From Candidatus Levyibacteriota bacterium (GTDB taxonomy: Bacteria > Patescibacteriota > Microgenomatia > Levybacterales > UBA12049), in NCBI GenBank assembly GCA_023245515.1, contig JAHFKE010000024.1, positions 1-16,400 on the forward strand: 16,400 nucleotides of DNA. Direction: 5' to 3'. The translations under genes were made by a program, and so were the position numbers. Shown here one piece after another: positions 6,811 to 12,826 of the stretch (positions are counted from its first letter, which is position 1; each line of letters opens with the position of its first letter). The notes beneath the pieces are model-generated. The model searched no databases, was not told where the DNA came from, and saw only the letters and a program-made list of their open reading frames with translations.

Positions 6811-7935
6811 ATGAATATTTTTTCTTTATTTAGAAAAAAGTATCGCTCCCTAAATACCATTGAGGTATCAAAGAATGCGCTTCTTAAAAATTATTCATAT
6901 CTGCATAGTTTGGAAGATGGTCTCGGTGTTGCCCCTGTTTTGAAAAGCAACGCGTATGGTCATGGGTTGGTTCAAGTCGCAAAGATTTTAGATAAAGCAG
7001 GAGCTCCCTTTTTCTGCGTCGACAGTATTTATGAGGGTTATGAGCTTTTGAAAAATCATATTAAGACTCCCGTTCTTATCATGGGATATGTAAGCCCTGA
7101 GAATTTGCACGTTAAGAAATTACCTTTCTCCTACGCTGTTTATAGTAGCGAGCAGATATCAGCAATTAGTAAATATCAGCCTCAAGCAGGTGTACACGTT
7201 TTTGTGGATACGGGTATGCATCGGGAGGGGATAGGTCTCTCAGAGTTGCCTGATTTTCTTGAAGAGATAAGGTCAAATAATTTGAATGTCGAAGGCTTGA
7301 TGTCGCATTTGGGATCGGGTGCTGATGCAAAAAATGCTTTGATTGAAAAGCAACTCAAGAATTTTGAAGCTGCTTGGGAGATCGTTAAGGTTAATAACTT
7401 CGCTCCGAAGTGGATGCATATCGCTGCTTCTGAAGCGCTTCTTAATCACACAGAGTATAAAGGAAGACTTGGGAATATTGCTAGGTCAGGGATTGCGGTT
7501 TATGGTATAGATCCCAGCGGTCAGGATAAGAATTTGCAACCTGCTTTGCGTTTTGTCTCAACACTTACACAAATAAAATCTTTAAGAAAAGGGGACAGCG
7601 TTGGATATGATTTCACCTATACGGCGAAGGGGGATATGGTAATTGGCGTTCTACCCCTTGGCTATTTTGACGGTCTTGAGAGGAGGCTTTCGAATAACGG
7701 CTTTGTTATGATTGATGACGTAGAATGTCCGATTCTCGGGAGAGTGAGTATGAATATTACAACGATTGATATAACTGCTCTTAAAAATCCTGAGGTAGGA
7801 GAGTCAGTTATTGTTTATTCTGATAATCCCTCAGACAAAAACTCAGTTTTTACTGTTGCTAGAGAGTGTGACACAATCCCTTATGATATTTTGGTCGGCC
7901 TCGCAGGGACTACAAAAAGAGAAGTAGTTCGCTAG
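6811..7935 (+). CDS. alr: Alanine racemase
   Basis: A 374-residue fold-type III PLP enzyme converting L-Ala to D-Ala, the substrate of Ddl. The PLP lysine is Lys45 in P-V-L-K-S-N-A-Y-G-H-G. The second catalytic residue, Tyr in G-Y-D-F-T-Y, is Tyr266. H-L-G-S-G-A-D near 166-172, the PLP phosphate-site segment R-S-G-I-A-V-Y-G-I near 225-233, L-P-L-G-Y-F-D-G near 281-288 and R-V-S-M-N-I-T near 311-317 are all family hallmarks. Length matches the family. I start at the ATG at 6811; a TTG at 6784 would add nine residues encoded by the AT-rich repeat and is unlikely. No Shine-Dalgarno sequence is seen. The gene follows ddl by about 125 bases and completes the D-Ala branch of peptidoglycan synthesis. 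Confidence 0.96.
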   Translation: MNIFSLFRKKYRSLNTIEVSKNALLKNYSYLHSLEDGLGVAPVLKSNAYGHGLVQVAKILDKAGAPFFCVDSIYEGYELLKNHIKTPVLIMGYVSPENLHVKKLPFSYAVYSSEQISAISKYQPQAGVHVFVDTGMHREGIGLSELPDFLEEIRSNNLNVEGLMSHLGSGADAKNALIEKQLKNFEAAWEIVKVNNFAPKWMHIAASEALLNHTEYKGRLGNIARSGIAVYGIDPSGQDKNLQPALRFVSTLTQIKSLRKGDSVGYDFTYTAKGDMVIGVLPLGYFDGLERRLSNNGFVMIDDVECPILGRVSMNITTIDITALKNPEVGESVIVYSDNPSDKNSVFTVARECDTIPYDILVGLAGTTKREVVR

Positions 7936-8002
7936 TTTTAGAGGCGTTTTAATGTGATGGGTTTTAAGTCTCCGTATTTATCTGCAAAACTTCTTGCATA
8001 AC

Positions 8003-8145
8003 GATGCAGCATCTCGCTGTAGGCGAGGAAACGTCTGACGTTTCAGCCATATGAATATAGGTGTATGTCGCGTCAAACGCGACTCGCATCAAACTTGTCT
8101 CCTTGCGACGTCTCATTTGTCGCTGCGGAGCCGCGTTTGACGCGG
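8003..8145. repeat. Cluster of consecutive short hairpins, three sharing the core CGT-NNN-ACG
   Basis: Six or more short inverted repeats occur in 143 bases without a plausible gene. They are GATGC/GCATC (8003-8013), CTCGC/GCGAG (8013-8027), GAAACGT-CTG-ACGTTTC (8028-8044), GTCGCGT-CAA-ACGCGAC (8067-8083), GCGAC/GTCGC (8105-8123) and CCGCGT-TTG-ACGCGG (8131-8145). A GCGG-AG-CCGC stem (8125-8134) would compete with the last. The three with 3-base loops are perfect and share CGT-NNN-ACG, so they look like one small family rather than chance. The stretch is richer in GC than its surroundings. Nothing indicates translation. It could be a structured RNA, a cluster of REP-like elements, or the remains of an inserted element. 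Confidence 0.6.
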
Positions 8146-8240
8146 TGCCGGGGGGGACTTGGTTCGACAGGCTCACCATGAACTTCTCGTCCCAATACAC
8201 TTCAGCAATCTCAGTATTTTACACTGAGCTTGCCGAAGTG
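8146..8240. repeat. Partial duplicate of the tRNA 3' end followed by REP-like repeats
   Basis: GTGCCG, a run of G and ACT at 8145-8159 repeats the 3' end of the adjacent tRNA-Leu gene (8240-8256), with 7 instead of 9 Gs. Between the two copies lies a 95-base unit. It holds GTTCGACAGGCTCACC (8162-8177) and an inverted pair of the same repeat type, CACTTCAGCAATCTCAGT (8198-8215) against ACTGAGCTTGCCGAAGTG (8223-8240), 16 of 18 positions complementary around a 7-base loop. This looks like insertion of a repeat element at the tRNA end. Confidence 0.6.
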
Positions 8241-8323
8241 TGCCGGGGGGGGGACTCGAACCCCCAAGGCCTTGCGACCAGTAGTTTTTGAGACTACCGC
8301 GTATACCATTCCGCCACCTCGGC
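8241..8323 (-). tRNA. tRNA-Leu (anticodon CAA)
   Basis: The minus strand folds as a class II tRNA of 83 nt. It has acceptor 5' GCCGAGG, a D arm closed by GCG/CGC around GAATGGTATA, an anticodon stem GTAGT/ACTAC with loop CTCAAAA (anticodon CAA, reading UUG), and a long variable arm built on GGTCGCAAGGCC. The T arm is GGGGG-TTCGAGT-CCCCC and the 3' strand is CCCCGGC-A. The acceptor stem has one A-C mismatch at pair 5-68, where CCTCGGC would be expected. The mismatch borders a run of nine C, so a base-call or length error is possible. CCA is not encoded. The long variable arm and A73 support leucine. Confidence 0.93.
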
Positions 8324-8328
8324 AACTT

Positions 8329-8407
8329 TAGTATTAAGTATTTAGTATTAAGCGCAATAAAGAATTTTTCTATTATACCTAATACTTTCTTCTTAATACT
8401 TTATACT
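8329..8407. repeat. AT-rich imperfect inverted repeat upstream of the tRNA
   Basis: AGTATTAAGTATT and AGTATTAAG (8330-8352) are partly complementary to TAATACTT and CTTAATACTTTATACT (8380-8407). On the minus strand TATAAT lies at 8377-8372, about 42 bases before the tRNA start in the direction of transcription. It could be its -10 box, but no good -35 is paired with it. Confidence 0.45.
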
Positions 8408-8408
8408 G

Positions 8409-8430
8409 TTGCAAGGCTAGTGCCTTGCAA
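8409..8430. terminator. Perfect 9-bp hairpin overlapping the NIF3 promoter -35
   Basis: TTGCAAGGC (8409-8417), loop TAGT, GCCTTGCAA (8422-8430) form a perfect stem. No U tract follows on either strand, so a terminator role is uncertain. The right arm also supplies the -35 box TTGCAA of the NIF3 gene, so a regulatory or repeat origin is equally possible. Confidence 0.35.
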
Positions 8431-8453
8431 TAAAGACCTTCCTATTATATACT
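8425..8453 (+). promoter_or_regulatory. Promoter of the NIF3 family gene
   Basis: TTGCAA (8425-8430), 17 bases, TATACT (8448-8453). The predicted start is about 8460, one base before the ATG at 8461, again a leaderless arrangement. Confidence 0.6.
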
Positions 8454-8460
8454 TGATTGT

Positions 8461-9459
8461 ATGATCCTTCAACTAGTTCAGGATCATGTTGAGTTTTATC
8501 GAAATATGACTATTCAAGAAATATATGATTTAGGTGTTGAGATGGGGATAAAGGCGGATCCTCGTGGTGAGAAGGCAGTCAGAAAGCTTCTGGAAAAGGC
8601 AAAAAAAGACTACGAAGAACTTTCTGACAAGAAAAAGAAGCTTTTTGATGAGGAATCTTTCACCAATCCTTACTCCGACTCACGCCTTCTTTTTGGTGAT
8701 CCCAAGAAGGAAGTAAAGAGAATTCTCGCAGGAATTGATGCCAATGGTACGGAAGTATTACTTGCTGATCGTCTGGGCGAAAAGGGGACACAGATCGATT
8801 TACTTATTGGTCATCATCCTGAAGGACATGCATATGCAAGCCTTCATGAGGTAATGGATTTGCAAGTAGCTGTCTATGCGGAAGCAGGCGTTCCTGTGAA
8901 CGTAGCGCATGCGCTTATGACTGAGCGTATGAGTGAAGTCGAGAGGAGAATTCATCCTGCAAATCATACACAAGCAGTTGATGTCGCAAGACTTTTAGAT
9001 ATACCGTTCATGGCTCTTCACACAATCTGGGATAACTTGGGGGACAACTTTATTAAAGGCTACTTGAAAGATAAGGAATTTGACACAGTCGGTGAGATTC
9101 TTGATCATCTTCTGGAATTACCCGAATATGTTGAGTCTACCAAGGGTAAGGCAGGTCCCTACATTGTTTCTGGATCGGAGAAGAGTAAAGCGGGAAAGAT
9201 CGTCGTTTTCTTCACAGGCGGCACCAATCCGTCCAAAGAGATGTATATTGAGATGGCAAAGGCAGGCGTTGGTACCGTTATTGATATGCACATGCCTGAA
9301 GATGCGATTAAGGAAATGAAGAAATTGCATATCAATGTCGTTAATGCAGGGCATATGTCGTCTGATTCAATCGGAGCAAATCTTTTCTTTGATGAATTGG
9401 AAAAAAAGGGCATAGAAGTGGTCGCATGCTCCGGACTCATCAGGGTTAAGAGGGGTTAG
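8461..9459 (+). CDS. NIF3 (DUF34) family metal-binding protein
   Basis: A 332-residue member of the NIF3/YbgI family, whose members bind two metal ions. A GTP-cyclohydrolase-like activity has been proposed for some, but the role is not settled. The family-typical start is M-T-I-Q-E-I-Y-D-L at residue 16 (ATG at 8506). The I-G-H-H-P-E-G-H motif at 116-123 carries the first metal ligands, and N-A-G-H-M-S-S-D-S-I-G-A-N near the C-terminus carries the last His and an acidic residue. Asp stands where many family members have Glu. A lysine-rich helix (about 35-65) near the start is an extension I associate with bacterial variants of this kind. The first 15 residues are encoded by a dispersed inverted repeat. 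The leaderless promoter favours the ATG at 8461, homology favours 8506, and no Shine-Dalgarno site helps decide. efp follows after 40 bases. Confidence 0.85.
   Translation: MILQLVQDHVEFYRNMTIQEIYDLGVEMGIKADPRGEKAVRKLLEKAKKDYEELSDKKKKLFDEESFTNPYSDSRLLFGDPKKEVKRILAGIDANGTEVLLADRLGEKGTQIDLLIGHHPEGHAYASLHEVMDLQVAVYAEAGVPVNVAHALMTERMSEVERRIHPANHTQAVDVARLLDIPFMALHTIWDNLGDNFIKGYLKDKEFDTVGEILDHLLELPEYVESTKGKAGPYIVSGSEKSKAGKIVVFFTGGTNPSKEMYIEMAKAGVGTVIDMHMPEDAIKEMKKLHINVVNAGHMSSDSIGANLFFDELEKKGIEVVACSGLIRVKRG
8464..8503. repeat. Inverted pair of TTCGACAAGCTCAG-type repeats at the start of the NIF3 gene
   Basis: TTCAACTAGTTCAGGATC (8468-8485) and, on the minus strand, TTCGATAAAACTCAACATG (8503-8485) are degenerate copies of the repeat also seen at 8163, 8201, 8239 (minus) and 15013. 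GATCCT/AGGATC closes a hairpin within the first copy. The element lies exactly between the predicted transcription start and the family-typical ATG at 8506. Confidence 0.55.
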
Positions 9460-9499
9460 CGGTCAGAGAGATCCTTCTAAAACCTAAAACCTAATAACT

Positions 9500-10063
9500 A
9501 TGATTGGCGTAACAGAACTCCGTGCAGGAACAACATATGAAGAAGATGGGCAATTTCTTGTCGTTATATCTTACGAGCACATCAAAATGGGGCGGGGAAG
9601 TGCCAATATAAAGGTAAAAGTCCGCAATATTAAATCAGGTACTATCATCGAGAAGGGCTACACTAATGGTGCGAAGGTACAGGATGTTACTGTGCCGAAG
9701 AAAGAAATGCAGTATCTTTATAAAGATGATGATGCTGCTTACTTCATGGATCCTCAGACATTTGAGCAAGTTACTATACCTCTACAACTTATTCCTGATG
9801 AGCACATGTATTTGAAAGAGGGTGAGAGCTTTACGCTGAGTTTTCTTCAAGGCGAGCCTTTGTCGATACAGCTTCCTCCTAAAATGACATTTAAGGTTGC
9901 AGAAACTTCTCCCGGTGCTAAGGGAAATTCTGCCACCAATGTTTTTAAGGAGGCAACTCTTGAGAATGGGTTGGTAACCAGAGTGCCTCTTTTTATTAAC
10001 ATAGGTGAGTTTATTAAAGTTGATACACGAACAGGCGCTTACTCAGAAAAAGCCCAATCATGA
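9500..10063 (+). CDS. efp: Elongation factor P
   Basis: A 187-residue EF-P, which binds ribosomes stalled at proline runs and helps peptide bond formation. The three-domain layout is intact: KOW-like domain I (1-65), OB domain II (about 66-128) and OB domain III (about 130-187) with the C-terminal signature G-E-F-I-K-V-D-T-R-T-G-A-Y. The loop that enters the peptidyl-transferase centre reads H-I-K-M-G-R-G-S-A, so the tip residue is Arg32 with Met at position 30 where Pro is usual. In beta- and gamma-proteobacterial EF-P with Arg at this position the residue is rhamnosylated by EarP; no such enzyme is in the window. The ATG follows AAAACCTAAAACCTAATAAC with no Shine-Dalgarno site. The stop overlaps the next start as ATGA. 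Confidence 0.96.
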   Translation: MIGVTELRAGTTYEEDGQFLVVISYEHIKMGRGSANIKVKVRNIKSGTIIEKGYTNGAKVQDVTVPKKEMQYLYKDDDAAYFMDPQTFEQVTIPLQLIPDEHMYLKEGESFTLSFLQGEPLSIQLPPKMTFKVAETSPGAKGNSATNVFKEATLENGLVTRVPLFINIGEFIKVDTRTGAYSEKAQS

Positions 10064-11319
10064 AGAAAAATATTCTGCATGCTCTGTCAGAGAAATCTTT
10101 TCTTTATCTTTGGCTCGGCGAAATCTTCACTCAAATTAGCATCCATCTTTTTAACTTCTTTTGTATCATTATTGTTTTTAAAGAGACGCATTCAAGTACG
10201 GCCGTAGCCGTAGTCGTTCTGGCTTTCACCATTCCGGCAATACTTTTTGGGTCATTTGCAGGGGCATATGTTGATAAGTGGGACAAGAAGAAGGTTCTTC
10301 TTATAACTAATTTGGCCCGCGCATTATTATTTATTATCCTCGCTTTCTATATTCATAACATCTATGTTCTTTATACTTTTGGATTTATTATAGCTATTCT
10401 CACGCAATTTTTTATACCCGCAGAAACACCGATGGTTCCATTGGTTGTGCAGAAGAAAAATCTTCTTTCCGCGAATGCTCTTTTTGGCATGGGGGTTTAT
10501 GGATCTATTCTTATCGCTTATGCGCTTTCCGGTTCTCTTATCATATTTCTTAAACCGGTAAATACGCTTTTTTTCCTTGCTTTCATGCTTATAGTCGGAG
10601 CCGCTTTCATCTATTTTATAAAGCCTCGGCCATCACAAAGAAAAGATTTTCTAGAGATCAAATCTCCTAGTATCCTAAAAGAATTGAAAAATACAGTTTC
10701 TTTTATGTTCAAGACAAAGCAAATCTCTTCTTCGCTTTTATTTTTATCTCTGTCTCAAATTCTTATCCTTATCCTGGCGACAATTGCTCCCGGATATGCA
10801 AGTCAAGTTCTTCATGTCGGAGTTGAAGAGGTCCCTTTATTTTTTGTAACGCCCGCTGCTTTAGGTATGATTGTCGGGGCAGTTATGCTTGTAAATGTTT
10901 TTCATAATTTCAAGAAAGAGAAAGTTATTAATGTCGGTTTATTTTTGGCAGGAACTGCAATGCTATTTTTGCCATATGGTTCGAGAGTGGCTTCCCGAGG
11001 ATTTGTGCAGACGATAAATTCATATCTTCCGCACCTTTTTCAGATAGATATTTTACACATCATGGTCGTTCTTGCTTTTATTTTAGGTTTTGCAAATGCG
11101 CTCATTTTTGTTCCGGCAAATACAATAATTCAGGAGAGAACTAAAGATGAATTCAGGGGCAAAGTCTATGGTTTTCTTAATTCATTCATTGCGATGCTAT
11201 CAATCTTGCCAATTATCCTCGTAGGAGGATTATCTGATTTGATCGGTGTCGGTGCTGTTTTTACAGGGATCGGAGCGACACTTTTATTCTTTGGAATATT
11301 AAGGTTGTTTAATAAATAG
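10060..11319 (+). CDS. Major facilitator superfamily transporter
   Basis: A 419-residue inner-membrane protein with about 12 predicted membrane helices. The loop after the second helix holds the MFS motif A as G-A-Y-V-D-K-W-D-K-K-K (68-78), and a weaker second copy, E-R-T-K-D-E-F-R-G-K-V-Y-G, lies in the second half. The overall pattern resembles the EntS/MFS_3 exporter group, though the substrate cannot be read from sequence; a drug or small-metabolite exporter is a guess. The ATG overlaps the efp stop by four bases, so translation is probably coupled to EF-P, an unusual partner for a transporter. The Lgt-like gene starts 15 bases after its stop. Codon use and AT content match the neighbours. 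Confidence 0.88.
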   Translation: MKKNILHALSEKSFLYLWLGEIFTQISIHLFNFFCIIIVFKETHSSTAVAVVVLAFTIPAILFGSFAGAYVDKWDKKKVLLITNLARALLFIILAFYIHNIYVLYTFGFIIAILTQFFIPAETPMVPLVVQKKNLLSANALFGMGVYGSILIAYALSGSLIIFLKPVNTLFFLAFMLIVGAAFIYFIKPRPSQRKDFLEIKSPSILKELKNTVSFMFKTKQISSSLLFLSLSQILILILATIAPGYASQVLHVGVEEVPLFFVTPAALGMIVGAVMLVNVFHNFKKEKVINVGLFLAGTAMLFLPYGSRVASRGFVQTINSYLPHLFQIDILHIMVVLAFILGFANALIFVPANTIIQERTKDEFRGKVYGFLNSFIAMLSILPIILVGGLSDLIGVGAVFTGIGATLLFFGILRLFNK

Positions 11320-11334
11320 TTGCAATTAAAAAAT

Positions 11335-12006
11335 ATGAATATATTATTACTTATTCCATCATTCTTTATCTTTCTTTACTGTTTTTATAAGTTAATCAGA
11401 GATGATTACGCCCTCATGCGTAGAAATATTTCTTCTGAACAGTCGTTCGACATGATATTTTTTGTGATAGTTTTTGGTATTTTATTTTCCCGCCTTTTCT
11501 TCTTTGTGTTTCATGCCGAAAAAGGAGGGAATTTACTCCTATCATTTCTATCTCAGAGCGGGGGATTGTCACTCGTTGGTGGTGTGATTGGAGGTTTGGC
11601 AGGGCTCTATCTTAGCTGTAAGTATAAGAAGGTTCCTCTCGGGAGATTTGCTGACTTCTTAACACTGGCTTTTGTTACTGCATTGCCACTTGGGTTTCTG
11701 TCTCAAATATTCTTTGCTCCTAAAGATCAATGGATTTTATATTGCGTTATTAGTTTTATTTATTTTCTAATAGCAGTTATCCTTATAAAAAGATCATATA
11801 AAAAACTTATGAATAGGACTATCGGAGAGGGGAGGATTGCGGCATTATTCCTCATCATTTTCCCAATCTTATCAATTCTATTTTCTCTCACAACGTCTTT
11901 TAAAAATCTAAAAACTTTGATAAACGTAGAGAGTTTTACTTTAACAGGCATTTTACTCTTTGGTTTCTTTCTTCTTATTAAACAAAAAGTAGGGGGCAAG
12001 AAGTAA
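11335..12006 (+). CDS. Lgt-like membrane protein lacking catalytic residues
   Basis: A 223-residue polytopic membrane protein with about seven hydrophobic segments. The segment S-G-G-L-S-L-V-G-G-V-I-G-G (75-87) followed by L-Y-L-S-C-K-Y-K-K-V-P-L-G-R-F-A-D-F matches the core of prolipoprotein diacylglyceryl transferase (Lgt), which attaches diacylglycerol to lipoprotein cysteines. In E. coli Lgt this segment reads S-F-H-G-G with the important His103; here the His is Val81. The G-R-L-G-N motif holding essential Arg143 is replaced by G-F-L-S-Q. The protein is also shorter than the usual 260-290 residues. I infer a relative of Lgt with lost or altered activity. The start is the ATG at 11335; the TTG at 11320 is less likely. 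The next gene begins 1 base after its stop. Confidence 0.7.
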   Translation: MNILLLIPSFFIFLYCFYKLIRDDYALMRRNISSEQSFDMIFFVIVFGILFSRLFFFVFHAEKGGNLLLSFLSQSGGLSLVGGVIGGLAGLYLSCKYKKVPLGRFADFLTLAFVTALPLGFLSQIFFAPKDQWILYCVISFIYFLIAVILIKRSYKKLMNRTIGEGRIAALFLIIFPILSILFSLTTSFKNLKTLINVESFTLTGILLFGFFLLIKQKVGGKK

Positions 12007-12007
12007 T

Positions 12008-12772
12008 ATGGAGATAGTGATATTATTTGAGGACGATGACCTAATCGTCATAGATAAGCCCGCCGGAGTTACAGTTAATCGTGCTGAGACAACGAAGCAT
12101 GAAGCAACGATTCAAGACTGGGCAGAGGAAAAATTGGGAATTGAGAATTTAGAATTAAGAATTAAGGAAGAGGAAGAGAAGACAAAAGAAGGGGAGTATG
12201 GAAACGATTTTTATAAACGTGGTGGAGTTGTTCATAGATTAGATAAGGAAACTTCTGGGATTTTGATTCTTGCAAAAAATTCTGAAGCTTTTCTTAACAT
12301 ACAAAAACAATTTAGGGAGAGGGAGGTAAAAAAAGTCTACCAGGCATTAGCCCATGGAGAAATAGTTCCCTTAAAGGGGGAAATTAATGTTCCCGTTGGA
12401 AGACTACCTTGGAGCGGTAAGCAGTTCGGGGTTGTTCCGGGTGGGAAAGAGTCTAAGACTTTATATAAAGTCTTACACAGTTATCAAAAGTCAAAAAATA
12501 AAGAAAAACTTACTTTAGTTGAGCTATATCCACAATCGGGTAGGACGCATCAAATCCGCGTTCACTTGAAATATATCGGCCATCCAATTTTTGCTGACTT
12601 TTTATATGCCGGAAGAAAAACTGCAAGGGATGATAGAAAAATCTTGCCCAGAGTTTTTCTCCATGCTGCAAGCATCTCCTTTACTCACCCGGCAACAGGA
12701 GAAACGCTAGATTTCAGCAGTCCATTGCCAAAAGAGTTGGAAGGCTTTCTGACTAGTCTAACTTCTCTTTAG
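12008..12772 (+). CDS. RluA-family pseudouridine synthase with an in-frame repeat insertion
   Basis: A 254-residue RluA/RluD-type enzyme that isomerises uridine to pseudouridine in rRNA or tRNA. D-D-L-I-V-I-D-K-P-A-G-V-T-V-N at 10-24 is the conserved first motif. The catalytic aspartate is Asp79 in H-R-L-D-K-E-T-S-G, and G-R-T-H-Q-I-R-V-H-L at 178-187 is the family C-terminal motif. There is no S4 domain, and the target uridine cannot be assigned. Between the first motif and the catalytic loop, residues about 44-68 are highly charged and encoded partly by a dispersed AT-rich repeat (12139-12166), which gives the I-E-N-L-E-L-R-I-K stretch. A purine-rich AGGGGGCAAGAAG precedes the ATG at 12008 by a few bases. 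It is probably co-transcribed with the preceding membrane protein. Confidence 0.92.
   Translation: MEIVILFEDDDLIVIDKPAGVTVNRAETTKHEATIQDWAEEKLGIENLELRIKEEEEKTKEGEYGNDFYKRGGVVHRLDKETSGILILAKNSEAFLNIQKQFREREVKKVYQALAHGEIVPLKGEINVPVGRLPWSGKQFGVVPGGKESKTLYKVLHSYQKSKNKEKLTLVELYPQSGRTHQIRVHLKYIGHPIFADFLYAGRKTARDDRKILPRVFLHAASISFTHPATGETLDFSSPLPKELEGFLTSLTSL
12139..12166 (+). repeat. Dispersed AT-rich repeat inside the pseudouridine synthase gene
   Basis: AATTGAGAATT followed by 10 bases and AATTAAG. The same two blocks with the same spacing are found at 6768-6795 between ddl and alr, with 24 of 28 positions identical. It lies in a non-conserved loop region and keeps the reading frame. Confidence 0.6.
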
Positions 12773-12812
12773 TCGACGTCCCCCAAAAGCTCGTTGTCTT
12801 CTTCAGTTTGTG

Positions 12813-12818
12813 TATAAT
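12813..12818 (+). promoter_or_regulatory. -10 box of the LytR_C-domain gene
   Basis: A perfect TATAAT at 12813-12818 lies 8 bases before the ATG at 12827, predicting a leader of about 2 nt. The -35 region is poor (TCGTTG at 12791 with a 16-base spacer), so activity may depend on TG bases just upstream or on an activator. Confidence 0.55.
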
Positions 12819-12826
12819 AAAAGCGG

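Noticed and set aside
7964..8200. Minus-strand open frame of 78 codons in the gene-poor region
   Set aside because: It covers the hairpins and repeat copies, has no protein-like pattern, and has no promoter or ribosome site.
8003..8256. Possible CRISPR array or ordinary attachment site
   Set aside because: The repeats are not regularly spaced with unique spacers, no cas genes are near, and no integrase or prophage genes flank the tRNA.
8061..8291. Plus-strand open frame of 76 codons across the hairpin cluster and the antisense of tRNA-Leu
   Set aside because: Its end (R-G-G-D-S-N-P-Q-G-L-A-T) is a well-known false translation of tRNA antisense sequence; the rest is repeats and hairpins.
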